From assembly GCF_900176075.1 (NCBI RefSeq), contig NZ_FWWV01000013.1:82279-146278 (forward strand): DNA of 64,000 nucleotides, written 5' to 3'. This DNA is from Pasteurella testudinis DSM 23072. GTDB lineage: Bacteria > Pseudomonadota > Gammaproteobacteria > Enterobacterales > Pasteurellaceae. The notes under the pieces are model-generated. The model was not told the origin of the DNA and did no database searches. It was given only the letters and a program-made list of their open reading frames with translations. Shown piece by piece: positions 49,362-58,274 of the stretch; within the stretch, counting starts at the first letter, position 1, and each line of letters opens with the position of its first letter. The position numbers were made by a program, and so were the translations under genes.

Positions 49362-50318
49362 TTAAAAATAGGTATAACGCACCAGATGGAAAAACACCGG
49401 GGCGGCAAAAAGCACTGAATCGATCCGATCCATAATGCCGCCATGTCCTGAGATCATCACGCCCCAATCTTTTGCGCCCATGCTGCGTTTGACCGCAGAC
49501 AATGACAAACCGCCGAGAAAGCCACAAATCACTATCACTAACGAAAACAGCGCAGCATAACCGATACTGAACGGCGTGATCCACCAAAGTGCGGTACCGA
49601 CCGCCACCGCCAACGCACCGCCGCCCAGCAAGCCCTCGACGGTTTTACTCGGGCTGACTTTTGGCGCAAGTTTATGTTTACCAAACAGTTTACCGACCAC
49701 ATACTGAAACACATCACTCAGCTGCACCACAATTAACAGATACATCAACAGCAATAAGCCTTGCCCCTGAAACTCCAAGTTCTGTAACAATAACAGTGCC
49801 GGCGCGTAACTGAGGCAGTAAATCGTCAGCATCATGCCCCATTGGATTTTGGTGGTACGTTCGAAAAATGCCTGCGTATCGCCGGATAATGCCTGAATTG
49901 CCGGCAGAATCAAGAAACCATACACCGGTAAACACATCACAAATAAGCCGTACCATTCAATCCCGATCAGCCAATATTGCAACGGAATGGCAATATAAAA
50001 ACAGAACACCAACGCCCAATAATCGGCACGACGGGTTGGGGTCAGGGTGATGAATTCGCGCAAGGCGAAAAACGAGAGCAAGCCGTATAACACTAAGGTT
50101 GCCACTTTGCCGAAGATAAAACACAGCACCAAAATCGCCACCATGCCCCACCAAGCGTTAATGCGGTGATTCAGGTTTTCAATCACCTCACCGCTTTTTT
50201 TATGCGCCAACCAACGCCCGATCACCGTCGCAATCAGCAATAATGCCAACATTCCGCTCAGTACCCACCAAAATTTGTGCGGAATACGGTTAAGCGTTTC
50301 AATCAATACATTCCACAT
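49362..50318 (-). CDS. Phosphatidate cytidylyltransferase-like protein
   Basis: A 318-residue membrane protein of the CdsA family, which makes CDP-diacylglycerol from phosphatidate and CTP. About eight hydrophobic segments are seen, and the family signature is in SPSKTVEGLLGGGALAV, followed by the acidic region RSMGAKDWGVMISGHGGIMDRIDSVLF. It is closer to the YnbB branch than to the housekeeping CdsA, since a phospholipid head-group enzyme and an acyltransferase lie in the same operon. It is the last of four tightly packed genes, nine bases after the acyltransferase. Confidence 0.87.
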   Translation of the reverse strand: MWNVLIETLNRIPHKFWWVLSGMLALLLIATVIGRWLAHKKSGEVIENLNHRINAWWGMVAILVLCFIFGKVATLVLYGLLSFFALREFITLTPTRRADYWALVFCFYIAIPLQYWLIGIEWYGLFVMCLPVYGFLILPAIQALSGDTQAFFERTTKIQWGMMLTIYCLSYAPALLLLQNLEFQGQGLLLLMYLLIVVQLSDVFQYVVGKLFGKHKLAPKVSPSKTVEGLLGGGALAVAVGTALWWITPFSIGYAALFSLVIVICGFLGGLSLSAVKRSMGAKDWGVMISGHGGIMDRIDSVLFAAPVFFHLVRYTYF

Positions 50319-50327
50319 CGGCGACTC

Positions 50328-50939
50328 CTATTTCGTTGATGGCAGCGGTTGCGATAAGGCAATCACCGCTTGTCTGGCTTGGCGTAAAAATTCGGTTTTA
50401 TCCCAACTCGGCTCGCATACTAACGGCTCGCCGAAAGTGACCGTACAGCTGAACGGTAGTGGTAAAAACGCCCCTTTCGGCAAGCTACGTTGGGTATTGT
50501 CCAAATAGACCGGCACGAGTTCCAATTGCGGGTAACGTTGGCTCAAATGGTACAAACCGGCTTTAAATTCCGCCGGTTTATTTTCCAGCGAACGCGTGCC
50601 CTCCGGAAACAGAATCAACGAATCGCCCTGCTCAAGTGCGGTATATAGCGGTTGCAGCGGATCATCGCTTTTGCCCTCGCGATCGATCAGCACCACATTT
50701 AAACCACGCTTGGCAATCAAGCCGCGCAGTCCACCTTTATCCCAATAGTCTTTTGCCGCCACCGGGCGAATCTTGCTGCGATATTCCGCGCTGAAAGACG
50801 ACCAAATCGCCAGCGTGTCTAAATGACTGGTATGGTTGGCAAAATAGAGCCGTTGCTGCGGGCTTGGACGGTTATTGCGCCAATAGGGATACGCACCGAT
50901 CAGCAATTTGGTTAGTGCCGCTAATAATTTGGTAATCAT
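50328..50939 (-). CDS. 1-acylglycerol-3-phosphate acyltransferase-like (PlsC family)
   Basis: A 203-residue acyltransferase with the catalytic HX4D motif in ANHTSHLDTLA and the acceptor-binding FPEGTRS. One hydrophobic N-terminal segment is present. The ATG at 50939 gives MITKLLAALTKLLIG; the longer frame reaching 51068 runs through the upstream gene and is rejected. Its start overlaps the stop of the CDP-alcohol transferase gene (ATGA). It would acylate a lysophospholipid or similar acceptor in the membrane. Substrate unknown. Confidence 0.85.
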   Translation of the reverse strand: MITKLLAALTKLLIGAYPYWRNNRPSPQQRLYFANHTSHLDTLAIWSSFSAEYRSKIRPVAAKDYWDKGGLRGLIAKRGLNVVLIDREGKSDDPLQPLYTALEQGDSLILFPEGTRSLENKPAEFKAGLYHLSQRYPQLELVPVYLDNTQRSLPKGAFLPLPFSCTVTFGEPLVCEPSWDKTEFLRQARQAVIALSQPLPSTK

Positions 50940-51580
50940 TGTGACCTCCCTTGTTGCGCCAATTCGGTAGAAATCTGGTGGGTGCGCAACACGCAGGTCA
51001 GCAACGAACCGAGCACAATCGTCAGTAATGCCAAGAATAAGGCATATTGGCTCTGCCATTGCAGCCATTCAAATGCGCCGAACAGGCAAGCGGCGGTTAA
51101 GACCGCCATGCGCTGCTGTTTTGCCATTGGACCGCTAAAACGTTGTTCCAATCCCAACGAGCCGCCGAGTACACGGATATAGGCGGTAATCGCCGCCAAC
51201 AGTGCGCCCAGCCAACCGAGCCATGCCAGCCCGACGGCAAAGCCGAGTGCCAGAATCAACACCGAATCCGCCACCCGATCGGGAATTTCATTGTACAGCG
51301 CACCGTTGGCGGTTTTTTTACCGCCCTCCACCGCCACCATGCCGTCGAATAAATTACACAGTAAACGCAGTTGGATCAAAAGTGCGGTCAGGATCAAGCC
51401 GAAAGTGTTGGGTAAAAACGCCAGTAATACTGCGCCGAGTAAGGCAAATACGATACTCAGCAGGGAGATCTGATTCGGGGTCGGGGTATTGCGTTGCGCC
51501 AGTTTTTTGGCGAACGCCTGCGCCCAGCGGCTGTTGCGCACCGCCAACGGTCGGCGGTTTTTCTCGTTCTCGCTCATCAT
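50936..51580 (-). CDS. CDP-alcohol phosphatidyltransferase family protein (YnbA-like)
   Basis: A 214-residue membrane enzyme that would swap CMP of a CDP-alcohol for another alcohol. The motif region reads LFDGMVAVEGGKKTANG then NEIPDRVADS. The common DGXXAR is replaced by DGMVAV, as I recall from the YnbA-like branch, with the late Asp residues kept. About six hydrophobic segments. It lies ten bases after the phosphopantetheinyl transferase gene and overlaps the acyltransferase gene by four. With the CdsA-like protein it forms a dedicated phospholipid-type pathway whose product is unknown. Confidence 0.82.
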   Translation of the reverse strand: MMSENEKNRRPLAVRNSRWAQAFAKKLAQRNTPTPNQISLLSIVFALLGAVLLAFLPNTFGLILTALLIQLRLLCNLFDGMVAVEGGKKTANGALYNEIPDRVADSVLILALGFAVGLAWLGWLGALLAAITAYIRVLGGSLGLEQRFSGPMAKQQRMAVLTAACLFGAFEWLQWQSQYALFLALLTIVLGSLLTCVLRTHQISTELAQQGRSQ

Positions 51581-51590
51581 TATTCCTTAT

Positions 51591-52310
51591 CTAATTGACT
51601 TGATAAATCAGCTGTTTTGTCAAGTTAGCAGAATTCATGTCATCGTGCCAAGCAAAAAGTTGCGGCGCTTTTTCATTGTCTTGTTGTAAAAAATAGGCGA
51701 GATAAAACGGTAATTCGTCGCTAAAAAACAGCTTGCCTTGCGGCGCATAGGCACATTCGATCTGTAACCTGTCCGGGCGGTGGATCACCGAGCGCAGTTT
51801 GACAATCCCGACCCCTTGCGATTTCAATACCGCTTCGCGCGGACACCAAGTGCGGTAAAATGCCGCTTCGGCATATGGTTGTTCGGCGAACCAGCGTTGC
51901 TCCTGCTCGGAGGCATAAAAGCGCAGCAAGCCGTTAAAATTGCGTGTTTTTTGCGGGCTTTCGATATCAATCGCCACCGCAACCGCACTTTCGCCTTGCT
52001 CGGCAATCGCAATCACCACCGCCACCCAATCCGCCGAGTGGCTGATATTAAAATCAATCTGCGGCGTGGCGGCAAAATAGGGGCGACCGCTGGCGGTGCG
52101 CTGAATTTGCGTTAGCAATTCTAACGGTTGTTGGAAATGCGCCAATAGTTTGGCCAGTAAAAAATGCGCCAGAATACTGCACCGCCGCCGTTGCTGCCTG
52201 CGGGCATTACTGCCGTCAGCCGCTTGCAGCAGATGAGCGGGCAAATACTTTTCCAGCTCGGACAACGGCGGCATTTGCGCCAAATTTCCCCAAATAACCG
52301 CTCTTTGCAT
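51591..52310 (-). CDS. 4'-Phosphopantetheinyl transferase (Sfp/AcpT superfamily)
   Basis: A 239-residue enzyme that attaches phosphopantetheine from CoA to a carrier protein. The two signature blocks are AVAIDIESPQKTRNF (Mg-binding Asp-Ile-Glu) and RTWCPREAVLKSQGVG (the WXXKE-type motif, here WCPREAVLK). Its size is that of the two-lobed Sfp type rather than of the short AcpS. It appears to be the first gene of the lipid operon. The carrier protein served is not in the window; it may be the ordinary acyl carrier protein. Confidence 0.87.
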   Translation of the reverse strand: MQRAVIWGNLAQMPPLSELEKYLPAHLLQAADGSNARRQQRRRCSILAHFLLAKLLAHFQQPLELLTQIQRTASGRPYFAATPQIDFNISHSADWVAVVIAIAEQGESAVAVAIDIESPQKTRNFNGLLRFYASEQEQRWFAEQPYAEAAFYRTWCPREAVLKSQGVGIVKLRSVIHRPDRLQIECAYAPQGKLFFSDELPFYLAYFLQQDNEKAPQLFAWHDDMNSANLTKQLIYQVN

Positions 52311-52405
52311 GCCGTTTTCCCCAATTGATTAATGACAAGGTGACTTGATTTGATTAGACTAGCTTTTTATTGACAAAATAACAATATTCGCAAAACAACA
52401 GCAAC

Positions 52406-53122
52406 ATGAAAACCTCTGCTCCCGCAACATCAAATCAACAGACGTGGATCGCGTTAATCAAAATGACATTGCCCATTGCCATGGGTTATTACGCTGCCGG
52501 CATTGCCTACGGCATTCTCGGCGTTAGCGCCGGCTTACCGCTGTGGCTTGTGGTCTTGCTGAGCGTGCTGGTGTATTCCGGCGCGGCGCAATATGCCGCA
52601 ATACCGCTCTTTGCCTCTGCCGCCGGCTTTTTTCCGCTCGTGATCAGCACGCTGCTGATCAGCCTGCGCCAAATTTTTTATACGTTGGCATTGCATCAGG
52701 ATCTGCCGAAACACGGGTTAAAACGCTGGTACGCCACCGCGGCGATCACCGATGAAAGTTACGCTCTGCTATCCAGCCAAGACAGAAACCAGCGCCAAAA
52801 CAACGTTACCCGCATTAACTTGTTGTGCCAGTTTTACTGGGTATCCGCTTCGCTGATCGGCGCCCTGCTCGGCGCGGAGCTGGCCGGTGCGATACCGCAC
52901 TTGGCTTTTGCCCTGCCGTGCCTGTTTATTATTTTGGCTTATGAGCAATATCGCCAAGTGCGGCAAATTTCACCGATTTTTCTTGCCTTAATCGCTTTTA
53001 TTGCTGCCAAAATTTTTGCCGCCGATTGGGTAATGTTAGCTGCTATTTTGGGCTGCATTTTCGTGATTTTAATCCGCTATAACCTGCAATTGAACGACAA
53101 GTTACACAAGGAAAGCCGTTGA
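52406..53122 (+). CDS. azlC: AzlC-family branched-chain amino-acid exporter, large subunit
   Basis: A 238-residue protein with about six hydrophobic segments and the AzlC/YgaZ blocks LPIAMGYYAAGIAYGILG and VYSGAAQYAAIPLF. YgaZH/AzlCD pairs export branched-chain amino acids such as valine. It overlaps azlD by four bases (ATGA), so the two are made together. A divergent phosphopantetheinyl transferase gene lies 95 bases upstream. Confidence 0.9.
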   Translation: MKTSAPATSNQQTWIALIKMTLPIAMGYYAAGIAYGILGVSAGLPLWLVVLLSVLVYSGAAQYAAIPLFASAAGFFPLVISTLLISLRQIFYTLALHQDLPKHGLKRWYATAAITDESYALLSSQDRNQRQNNVTRINLLCQFYWVSASLIGALLGAELAGAIPHLAFALPCLFIILAYEQYRQVRQISPIFLALIAFIAAKIFAADWVMLAAILGCIFVILIRYNLQLNDKLHKESR

Positions 53123-53448
53123 TGACGACACCTGATATTTTACTGACGTTATTCGGCATGGCGGCGGCGATTTTTCTCTGCCGTGCGCTACCGCTCTTTT
53201 TGCCGCAACGCTGGTTACAGCTCGGCTGGCTGCAAAGCCTGAACCAAACCTTACCGCTCTGTATCATGCTGATTTTGCTGTTCGCCAGCCTCAGCGTGCC
53301 CACCGCACTTTCCGCCGATTTTTCCGCCTTGTTGTTTGAAAGCGCTGCGCTCGTCGTGGTGCTACTCAGCTATATGTGGCTGCGCAACACCTTACTAAGC
53401 GTGATACTCGGCGTGGTGAGTGTCAATTTGCTGTATCTGTTGGGCTAA
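53119..53448 (+). CDS. azlD: AzlD-family branched-chain amino-acid exporter, small subunit
   Basis: A 109-residue membrane protein with four hydrophobic segments, the partner of AzlC in the exporter. The early block CRALPLFLPQRW fits the AzlD/YgaH family. Start and stop overlap with azlC in the usual way. A terminator serving the convergent icd gene follows. Confidence 0.88.
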   Translation: MMTTPDILLTLFGMAAAIFLCRALPLFLPQRWLQLGWLQSLNQTLPLCIMLILLFASLSVPTALSADFSALLFESAALVVVLLSYMWLRNTLLSVILGVVSVNLLYLLG

Positions 53449-53486
53449 TCCGCCACGCTATCCTTAATCTGATACCAAATCCCACA

Positions 53487-53523
53487 ACAAAAAAGCCACA
53501 ACCCGATTAATCGAATTGTGGCT
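53487..53523 (-). terminator. icd terminator
   Basis: AGCCACAA (494-501) pairs with TTGTGGCT (516-523), enclosing the palindrome CGATTAATCG. On the minus strand it runs into TTTTTTGTTG. It lies 19 bases after icd. Confidence 0.85.
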
Positions 53524-53541
53524 GCTGTCTGCCGTCGGAAA

Positions 53542-54792
53542 TTACATATTATCCACAATATCCTGTGCGAATTCGGAACATCTGCGCAACGTTGCGCCGT
53601 CCATCAGGCGCTCGAAATCGTAGGTGACGGTTTTGTTGGAAATCGCTTTTTCCATGCCGCTGACCACCAAGTCCGCCGCTTCGACCCACCCTAAATGGCG
53701 TAACATCATTTCGCCGCTCAGAATCAAAGACCCCGGATTGACTTTGTCTTGTCCGGCATATTTCGGCGCAGTGCCGTGCGTGGCTTCGAAAATAGCGCAT
53801 TCGTCACCGATATTCGCCCCCGGGGCGATGCCGATTCCGCCCACTTGCGCCGCCAACGCATCGGAAATATAGTCGCCGTTCAGGTTCATGGTAGCGATTA
53901 CGTCATACTCTTTCGGGCGTAGTAAGATTTGTTGCAGGAACGCATCGGCGATAACGTCGTTGACGGTGATGGTTTTACCGCTCTTCGGATTTTTGAAACT
54001 CATCCACGGTCCGCCGTCTAACAGCTCTGCGCCAAATTCTTCTTTGGCAACCTCATAGCCCCAGCTTTTGAATGCGCCTTCGGTGAATTTCATGATGTTG
54101 CCTTTATGCACCAGCGTGACCACTTCACGATCGTTGTCGATCGCATATTGGATCGCCGCGCGCACCAAGCGTTGCGTTCCGGCTTTTGAAGTCGGTTTGA
54201 TACCGATGCCGCACTCGTCGGTGAAACGGATTTTAGTGACGCCCATCTGTTTGGTCAGGAAATCAATCACTTTCTCCGCTTCCGGCGTACCTGCCCGCCA
54301 TTCGACACCGGCATAAATATCTTCGGAATTTTCACGGAAAATCACCATATCGGTATATTCCGGATGCTTCAACGGACTCGGCGTGCCGTCATAGTAACGC
54401 ACCGGCCGCAAACAGATATACAAATCCAGCAATTGGCGCAACGCCACGTTTAACGAACGGATACCGCCACCGATCGGCGTGGTCAACGGCCCTTTAATCG
54501 CCACCCGATATGCTTTAATCAAATCCAGCGTTTCTTGCGGCAACCACTCGTTTTCACCGTACACTTTGGTTGATTTTTCGCCGGTGTACACTTCCATCCA
54601 CTCGATTTTGCGCGCACCGCCGTAGGCTTTTGCCACCGCCGCGTCCAGCACCAAACGCATTGCCGGCGTCACGTCAACGCCGATTCCGTCCCCTTCGATA
54701 AACGGAATGATCGGATTATTCGGCACATTTAACCGCCCGTTTTCCAGCGTAATTTTGGTTCCTTGCGTAGGGACAACGACTTTACTTTGCAT
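53542..54792 (-). CDS. icd: Isocitrate dehydrogenase, NADP-dependent
   Basis: A 416-residue citric-acid-cycle enzyme converting isocitrate to 2-oxoglutarate. Key blocks are [36 protein letters not shown] (Ser phosphorylation region), [16 protein letters not shown] and [33 protein letters not shown] carries the NADP-specificity residues Lys and Tyr. Length equals that of E. coli Icd. It is divergent from rluE, as in E. coli, with a perfect inverted repeat in the shared control region. Confidence 0.97.
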   Translation of the reverse strand: MQSKVVVPTQGTKITLENGRLNVPNNPIIPFIEGDGIGVDVTPAMRLVLDAAVAKAYGGARKIEWMEVYTGEKSTKVYGENEWLPQETLDLIKAYRVAIKGPLTTPIGGGIRSLNVALRQLLDLYICLRPVRYYDGTPSPLKHPEYTDMVIFRENSEDIYAGVEWRAGTPEAEKVIDFLTKQMGVTKIRFTDECGIGIKPTSKAGTQRLVRAAIQYAIDNDREVVTLVHKGNIMKFTEGAFKSWGYEVAKEEFGAELLDGGPWMSFKNPKSGKTITVNDVIADAFLQQILLRPKEYDVIATMNLNGDYISDALAAQVGGIGIAPGANIGDECAIFEATHGTAPKYAGQDKVNPGSLILSGEMMLRHLGWVEAADLVVSGMEKAISNKTVTYDFERLMDGATLRRCSEFAQDIVDNM

Positions 54793-54840
54793 ATCTGCTC
54801 CTTTATTCCGTTTTTTGGTGAGGGTTATCGTCGATAAAAA

Positions 54841-54870
54841 TATACTATCTTCAAGCGTTAAGATAGTATA
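54841..54870. promoter_or_regulatory. Palindrome in the icd-rluE control region
   Basis: TATACTATCTT (54841-54851) is repeated inverted as AAGATAGTATA (54860-54870) around eight bases. No T tract follows. Each strand therefore shows TATACT, a -10-like hexamer, in opposite directions. It may be a two-way promoter core or an operator. Confidence 0.65.
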
Positions 54871-54938
54871 GCTTTTCTCAGATTATTTCTTTTATTCATA
54901 TCACACTTTAACAAAATATTTAATAATTTTTTAACATT

Positions 54939-55619
54939 ATGCGCAAATCCAACACCTCGAACCGCACTTTCCGCAAACCTGAGTTCTGCAAATCCAAGCC
55001 GCATTCAGGTCGCCAACCTGCCGTCACCCTCAGTGCCGCGCAAACCGAAGTGGTTTTATTTAACAAACCGTTCGACGTGTTGACCCAGTTCAGCGACGAT
55101 CAACAGCGCCGAACCTTAAAGGATTACATTGCACTGAAAGCGGTATATCCTGCCGGACGTTTGGATCGCGACAGCGAAGGCTTGCTGCTGCTGACCAACA
55201 ACGGCAAGTTGCAACACCGGTTGACCGATCCGAAGTTTAAATTGGCAAAAACCTATTGGGTGCAAGTGGAAAATATCCCCGATGAAACCGCACTTTGCGC
55301 CTTGCGGCAGGGGGTGATGTTAAACGACGGCAAAACCTTGCCTGCCAAAGTGCGGTTGATCCCCGAACCGACGGGATTATGGGAGCGCATTCCACCGATT
55401 CGGCAACGGAAAAGCATTCCGACCTGCTGGTTGGAGCTGCAAATCCACGAAGGCCGTAATCGCCAAGTACGGCGCATGACCGCCCATATCGGCTGCCCGA
55501 CCCTGCGTTTAATCCGCGCCGAAACCGCCGGTTTTAACTTGTACGGGTTAAACAGCGGTGAATACCGTACGTTGAGCGAAGCGGAAAAAGTGCGGTTGTT
55601 CAAACAACTTAATTTATAA
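54939..55619 (+). CDS. rluE: 23S rRNA pseudouridine-2457 synthase
   Basis: A 226-residue pseudouridine synthase of the RsuA/RluE type that modifies 23S rRNA. The catalytic Asp is in [18 protein letters not shown] (about residue 68). [14 protein letters not shown] and [23 protein letters not shown] are family blocks. Like E. coli RluE it lacks a full S4 domain and has a basic N-terminal tail. nudJ follows 14 bases downstream, the same order as in E. coli. Confidence 0.93.
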   Translation: MRKSNTSNRTFRKPEFCKSKPHSGRQPAVTLSAAQTEVVLFNKPFDVLTQFSDDQQRRTLKDYIALKAVYPAGRLDRDSEGLLLLTNNGKLQHRLTDPKFKLAKTYWVQVENIPDETALCALRQGVMLNDGKTLPAKVRLIPEPTGLWERIPPIRQRKSIPTCWLELQIHEGRNRQVRRMTAHIGCPTLRLIRAETAGFNLYGLNSGEYRTLSEAEKVRLFKQLNL

Positions 55620-55633
55620 TTCAAGAGGTTAGC

Positions 55634-56092
55634 ATGCATAAACCGAATATTACCCTCGCCTGTGTCGTCCACTGCCAAGGAAAATTTCTCTTTGTCGAAG
55701 AATGGGATAACGGTATTTTGACTCTCAACCAACCCGCCGGACATCTGGAGAAAGACGAAAGCCTGCTCGACGGCATGCTGCGTGAATTGTGGGAAGAAAC
55801 CGGCATTAAAAATGTGCAAATCCGCCATTTACTCAAAATCTATCAATGGCGCGCGCCGGCCGACAATACCGATTTTTTGCGTTTTACTTTTGTGTTGGAA
55901 TTGGAACAGTGCTGCGCAATCACCCCGCACGACAGCGATATTATTCGCGGCTTATGGTTAAGCCGGCAAGAATTTCAGGATTATATCCGACAGCCCGGAC
56001 AAGGCGCGAGAAGTCCGTTAGTGATTGAATCGGTTGAGGATTATTTTAAAAAACAGTTTTATCCTTCAACATTGCTGCATAATTTTTCTTAA
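55634..56092 (+). CDS. nudJ: Nudix hydrolase NudJ
   Basis: A 152-residue hydrolase. The Nudix box runs from residue 36 to 58 (GHLEKDESLLDGMLRELWEE then TGI). E. coli NudJ releases HMP from HMP-pyrophosphate and hydrolyses nucleoside di- and triphosphates. Starts with MHKPNITLACVVHCQGKFLF, as in the family. A good AAGAGGTT ribosome site lies ahead. It is cotranscribed with rluE. Confidence 0.92.
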   Translation: MHKPNITLACVVHCQGKFLFVEEWDNGILTLNQPAGHLEKDESLLDGMLRELWEETGIKNVQIRHLLKIYQWRAPADNTDFLRFTFVLELEQCCAITPHDSDIIRGLWLSRQEFQDYIRQPGQGARSPLVIESVEDYFKKQFYPSTLLHNFS

Positions 56093-56094
56093 AA

Positions 56095-56126
56095 TGTGAT
56101 CCAGATCACAAAAATAGCTGTATAAT
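56095..56126 (+). promoter_or_regulatory. Perfect CRP site and promoter of the 35-residue membrane protein
   Basis: TGTGATCCAGATCACA (56095-56110) is a perfect CRP palindrome. TATAAT follows at 56121-56126, so transcription would start near 56133. The CRP centre is then about 30 bases upstream, covering the -35 region, a position that suggests repression unless another start is used. Confidence 0.75.
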
Positions 56127-56159
56127 AGCTGCGAAAACGTATTTTTAGCGGAGCTTATT

Positions 56160-56267
56160 ATGTCACAAAAAACCAAAAACATGCTTGCCGAAGTCGCTAC
56201 ACTAAGCGTTCTGTTTGGCGTTACCATTGCTTTTACCTTACTCAATGTGATTCGTTACTTACCGTAA
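56160..56267 (+). CDS. Small single-span membrane protein (35 aa)
   Basis: A 35-codon frame with GCGGAG upstream of its ATG. The product starts MSQKTKNMLAEVATLS, has one hydrophobic span (about residues 13-31, LSVLFGVTIAFTLLN) and ends VIRYLP, so a single membrane helix with a short polar N terminus is expected. It has its own promoter with a CRP site and its own terminator, so it is a separate gene. I do not recognise the family; size and topology recall regulatory micro-proteins bound to larger membrane complexes, but that is only an analogy. Confidence 0.72.
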   Translation: MSQKTKNMLAEVATLSVLFGVTIAFTLLNVIRYLP

Positions 56268-56295
56268 TTCGACTATTTTTGTAAAAACAAAGCAT

Positions 56296-56326
56296 AAAAA
56301 AATCCGGGCAAACGCTCGGATTTTTT
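56296..56326. terminator. Terminator after the 35-residue protein gene
   Basis: AAAAATCCG pairs with CGGATTTTT, and an inner GC/GC pair tightens the loop. A and T tracts on both sides allow it to end both this gene and the convergent YagU-like gene. Confidence 0.85.
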
Positions 56327-56348
56327 GTTTTTCAACCATGCCCGATGG

Positions 56349-56957
56349 TTAACGGAACGGAGCCTCTAACGGCACTTCCGCATCCGGTTCGTGAGTGATG
56401 CGGTTACGCAGATCACGGCGGATCACCTCGATGGTCCAGAACCAGAAGATGTGACCGACCAGTTCGGAAATATGTTCATACAACGGCCATTCTGAAACCG
56501 GCGGGGTCAAGCCCAACAGCGGAAAAGTGATGTAGTGCACACAGATATTGGCGACGATACCGGCTGCGATACCTTGCCATAATTTCACTTTCGGGAAGCG
56601 TTCGGCGACAATGCAGTAACCGATAGCGAAAACCAATGAGAAAATCATGTGGGTTACACCAATCCAGTTGAACGCATGGTCAGCAAAAGTAAACACCGCT
56701 TCGGTCGGATCAATCCCCAAATAGTCACGCAAGAAAACGTGCGGCGGATTCAAAAATGCACGAGAACAAACCTCTAACGCTTGTGACGGATCTTTACAGG
56801 CAGAGGTAAATAGATCTAGCGGGCTGCGCGGTGGAAACGGGTGCTCTGCGCCCCATTTGACAAAAGCGGAGATAATTCCGCCGATGATACCGGCAAATAA
56901 TGCCACACCATAACGGCGGCGGCTCGGATCGGTTTGTTGAAACAACCATTGAAACAT
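56349..56957 (-). CDS. yagU: YagU-family inner-membrane protein (DUF1440)
   Basis: A 202-residue membrane protein with about four hydrophobic segments (for example [20 protein letters not shown] near the start). It contains the family blocks [14 protein letters not shown] and [14 protein letters not shown]. coli YagU (204 residues) has been linked to acid resistance, but its mechanism is not known. The ATG at 56957 has AGGAG nine bases upstream and gives the family length, so the longer frame to 56987 is rejected. Confidence 0.87.
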   Translation of the reverse strand: MFQWLFQQTDPSRRRYGVALFAGIIGGIISAFVKWGAEHPFPPRSPLDLFTSACKDPSQALEVCSRAFLNPPHVFLRDYLGIDPTEAVFTFADHAFNWIGVTHMIFSLVFAIGYCIVAERFPKVKLWQGIAAGIVANICVHYITFPLLGLTPPVSEWPLYEHISELVGHIFWFWTIEVIRRDLRNRITHEPDAEVPLEAPFR

Positions 56958-57101
56958 AATGTATAACTCCTGAAGATGATATAGCAAGTCAGGCTTGCTG
57001 TATGTTATCGGCTATGCTCAGCCTGAGAATAAACGACAACGCCTCTGATTTTTTATCCCGATACTTTCCGCGATATTTCGTTTTTAGCCAACTACCGATA
57101 C

Positions 57102-57132
57102 AAAAAATCCCTGAGTTTTCAGCTCAGGGATT
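57102..57132 (-). terminator. cysK terminator
   Basis: AATCCCTGAG (106-115) pairs with CTCAGGGATT (123-132) around seven bases; on the minus strand TTTTTTG follows. It lies about 57 bases after the cysK stop. Confidence 0.85.
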
Positions 57133-57188
57133 CGATTATACTTATTTTTGAGTATAAATTAAATATCAATTTATGTATGTGATTTCAA

Positions 57189-58139
57189 TTAAACATCAAT
57201 TCCGTCAAAAAGTGCGGTGCTGAGGTAGCGTTCTGAAGCCGACGGAAGAATAACCACAATTAATTTATCGGCGAATTCCGGCAATTTGGCGAGGCGATCC
57301 GCAGCTGCCAACGCCGCACCGGAAGAGATTCCGCCGAGAATGCCCTCTTCCGCCATTAAGCGGCGTGCGGTTGCAATCGCGGTTTCGCTGTCAACGGTTT
57401 CAACACGGTCAACCAGCGCCAAATCCAGATTTTTCGGAATAAAACCGGCACCGATCCCTTGAATTTTATGCGGACCCGGTTTGACTTCTTCGCCGTTACG
57501 GGTTTGCGTGATCACCGGCGATTCAGCCGGTTCGACCGCAACCGAAGTGATCGCTTTGCCGAAATCCTGTTTGATTGCGCGGCTGACACCGGTAATCGTG
57601 CCGCCGGTGCCGACACCGGCAACCAGCACGTCCACTTTTCCTTCGGTTGCGTGCCAAATTTCCGGTCCGGTGGTTTGCTGATGAATATTCGGATTCGCCG
57701 GATTCTCAAATTGTTTCAAAATGATATAACGGTTCGGATCAGAGGCGGCGATCTCTTCCGCTTTGGCAATCGCCCCTTTCATGCCTTTGGCGCCTTCGGT
57801 CAGCACCAAATTAACGCCCAGCCCTTTCAACAAACGTTTACGTTCCAAGCTCATGGTTTCCGGCATGGTCAATGTGATTTTATAACCGCGCGCCGCCGCC
57901 ACATAAGCCAATGCGATACCGGTATTACCGCTGGTCGCATCGACGATCTCCTTTTCTTTGGTTAACGTACCGTCTTTTTCAGCCTGCCATACCATGTTGG
58001 CGCCGATACGGCATTTCACGCTGAAGCTCGGATTACGCGATTCGATTTTGGCTAAGATATTGCCGTTGTTGCCGAAATTTTTTAAACGGACTAACGGTGT
58101 GTTACCGATAGTTTGGGAATTATCTGCAAAAATTGTCAT
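57189..58139 (-). CDS. cysK: Cysteine synthase A (O-acetylserine sulfhydrylase)
   Basis: A 316-residue PLP enzyme making cysteine from O-acetylserine and sulfide. The PLP-binding Lys42 is in [11 protein letters not shown], the substrate loop is [12 protein letters not shown], the phosphate-binding loop is [15 protein letters not shown], and [11 protein letters not shown] lies near the C terminus. Length matches E. coli CysK closely. It lies 135 bases downstream of cysZ on the same strand. Confidence 0.96.
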   Translation of the reverse strand: MTIFADNSQTIGNTPLVRLKNFGNNGNILAKIESRNPSFSVKCRIGANMVWQAEKDGTLTKEKEIVDATSGNTGIALAYVAAARGYKITLTMPETMSLERKRLLKGLGVNLVLTEGAKGMKGAIAKAEEIAASDPNRYIILKQFENPANPNIHQQTTGPEIWHATEGKVDVLVAGVGTGGTITGVSRAIKQDFGKAITSVAVEPAESPVITQTRNGEEVKPGPHKIQGIGAGFIPKNLDLALVDRVETVDSETAIATARRLMAEEGILGGISSGAALAAADRLAKLPEFADKLIVVILPSASERYLSTALFDGIDV

Positions 58140-58274
58140 GTTAACCTCTGTCTGATCTAATGAACGGTAAAAAACGATGGTTAGAGCATAATCGCTTTTT
58201 TAGTAAAAAAGTAATGGTTTATCGTTATACTTTATAACCTGCGGTTATTTGTTGCGATAAAACTCCGCTACTGA

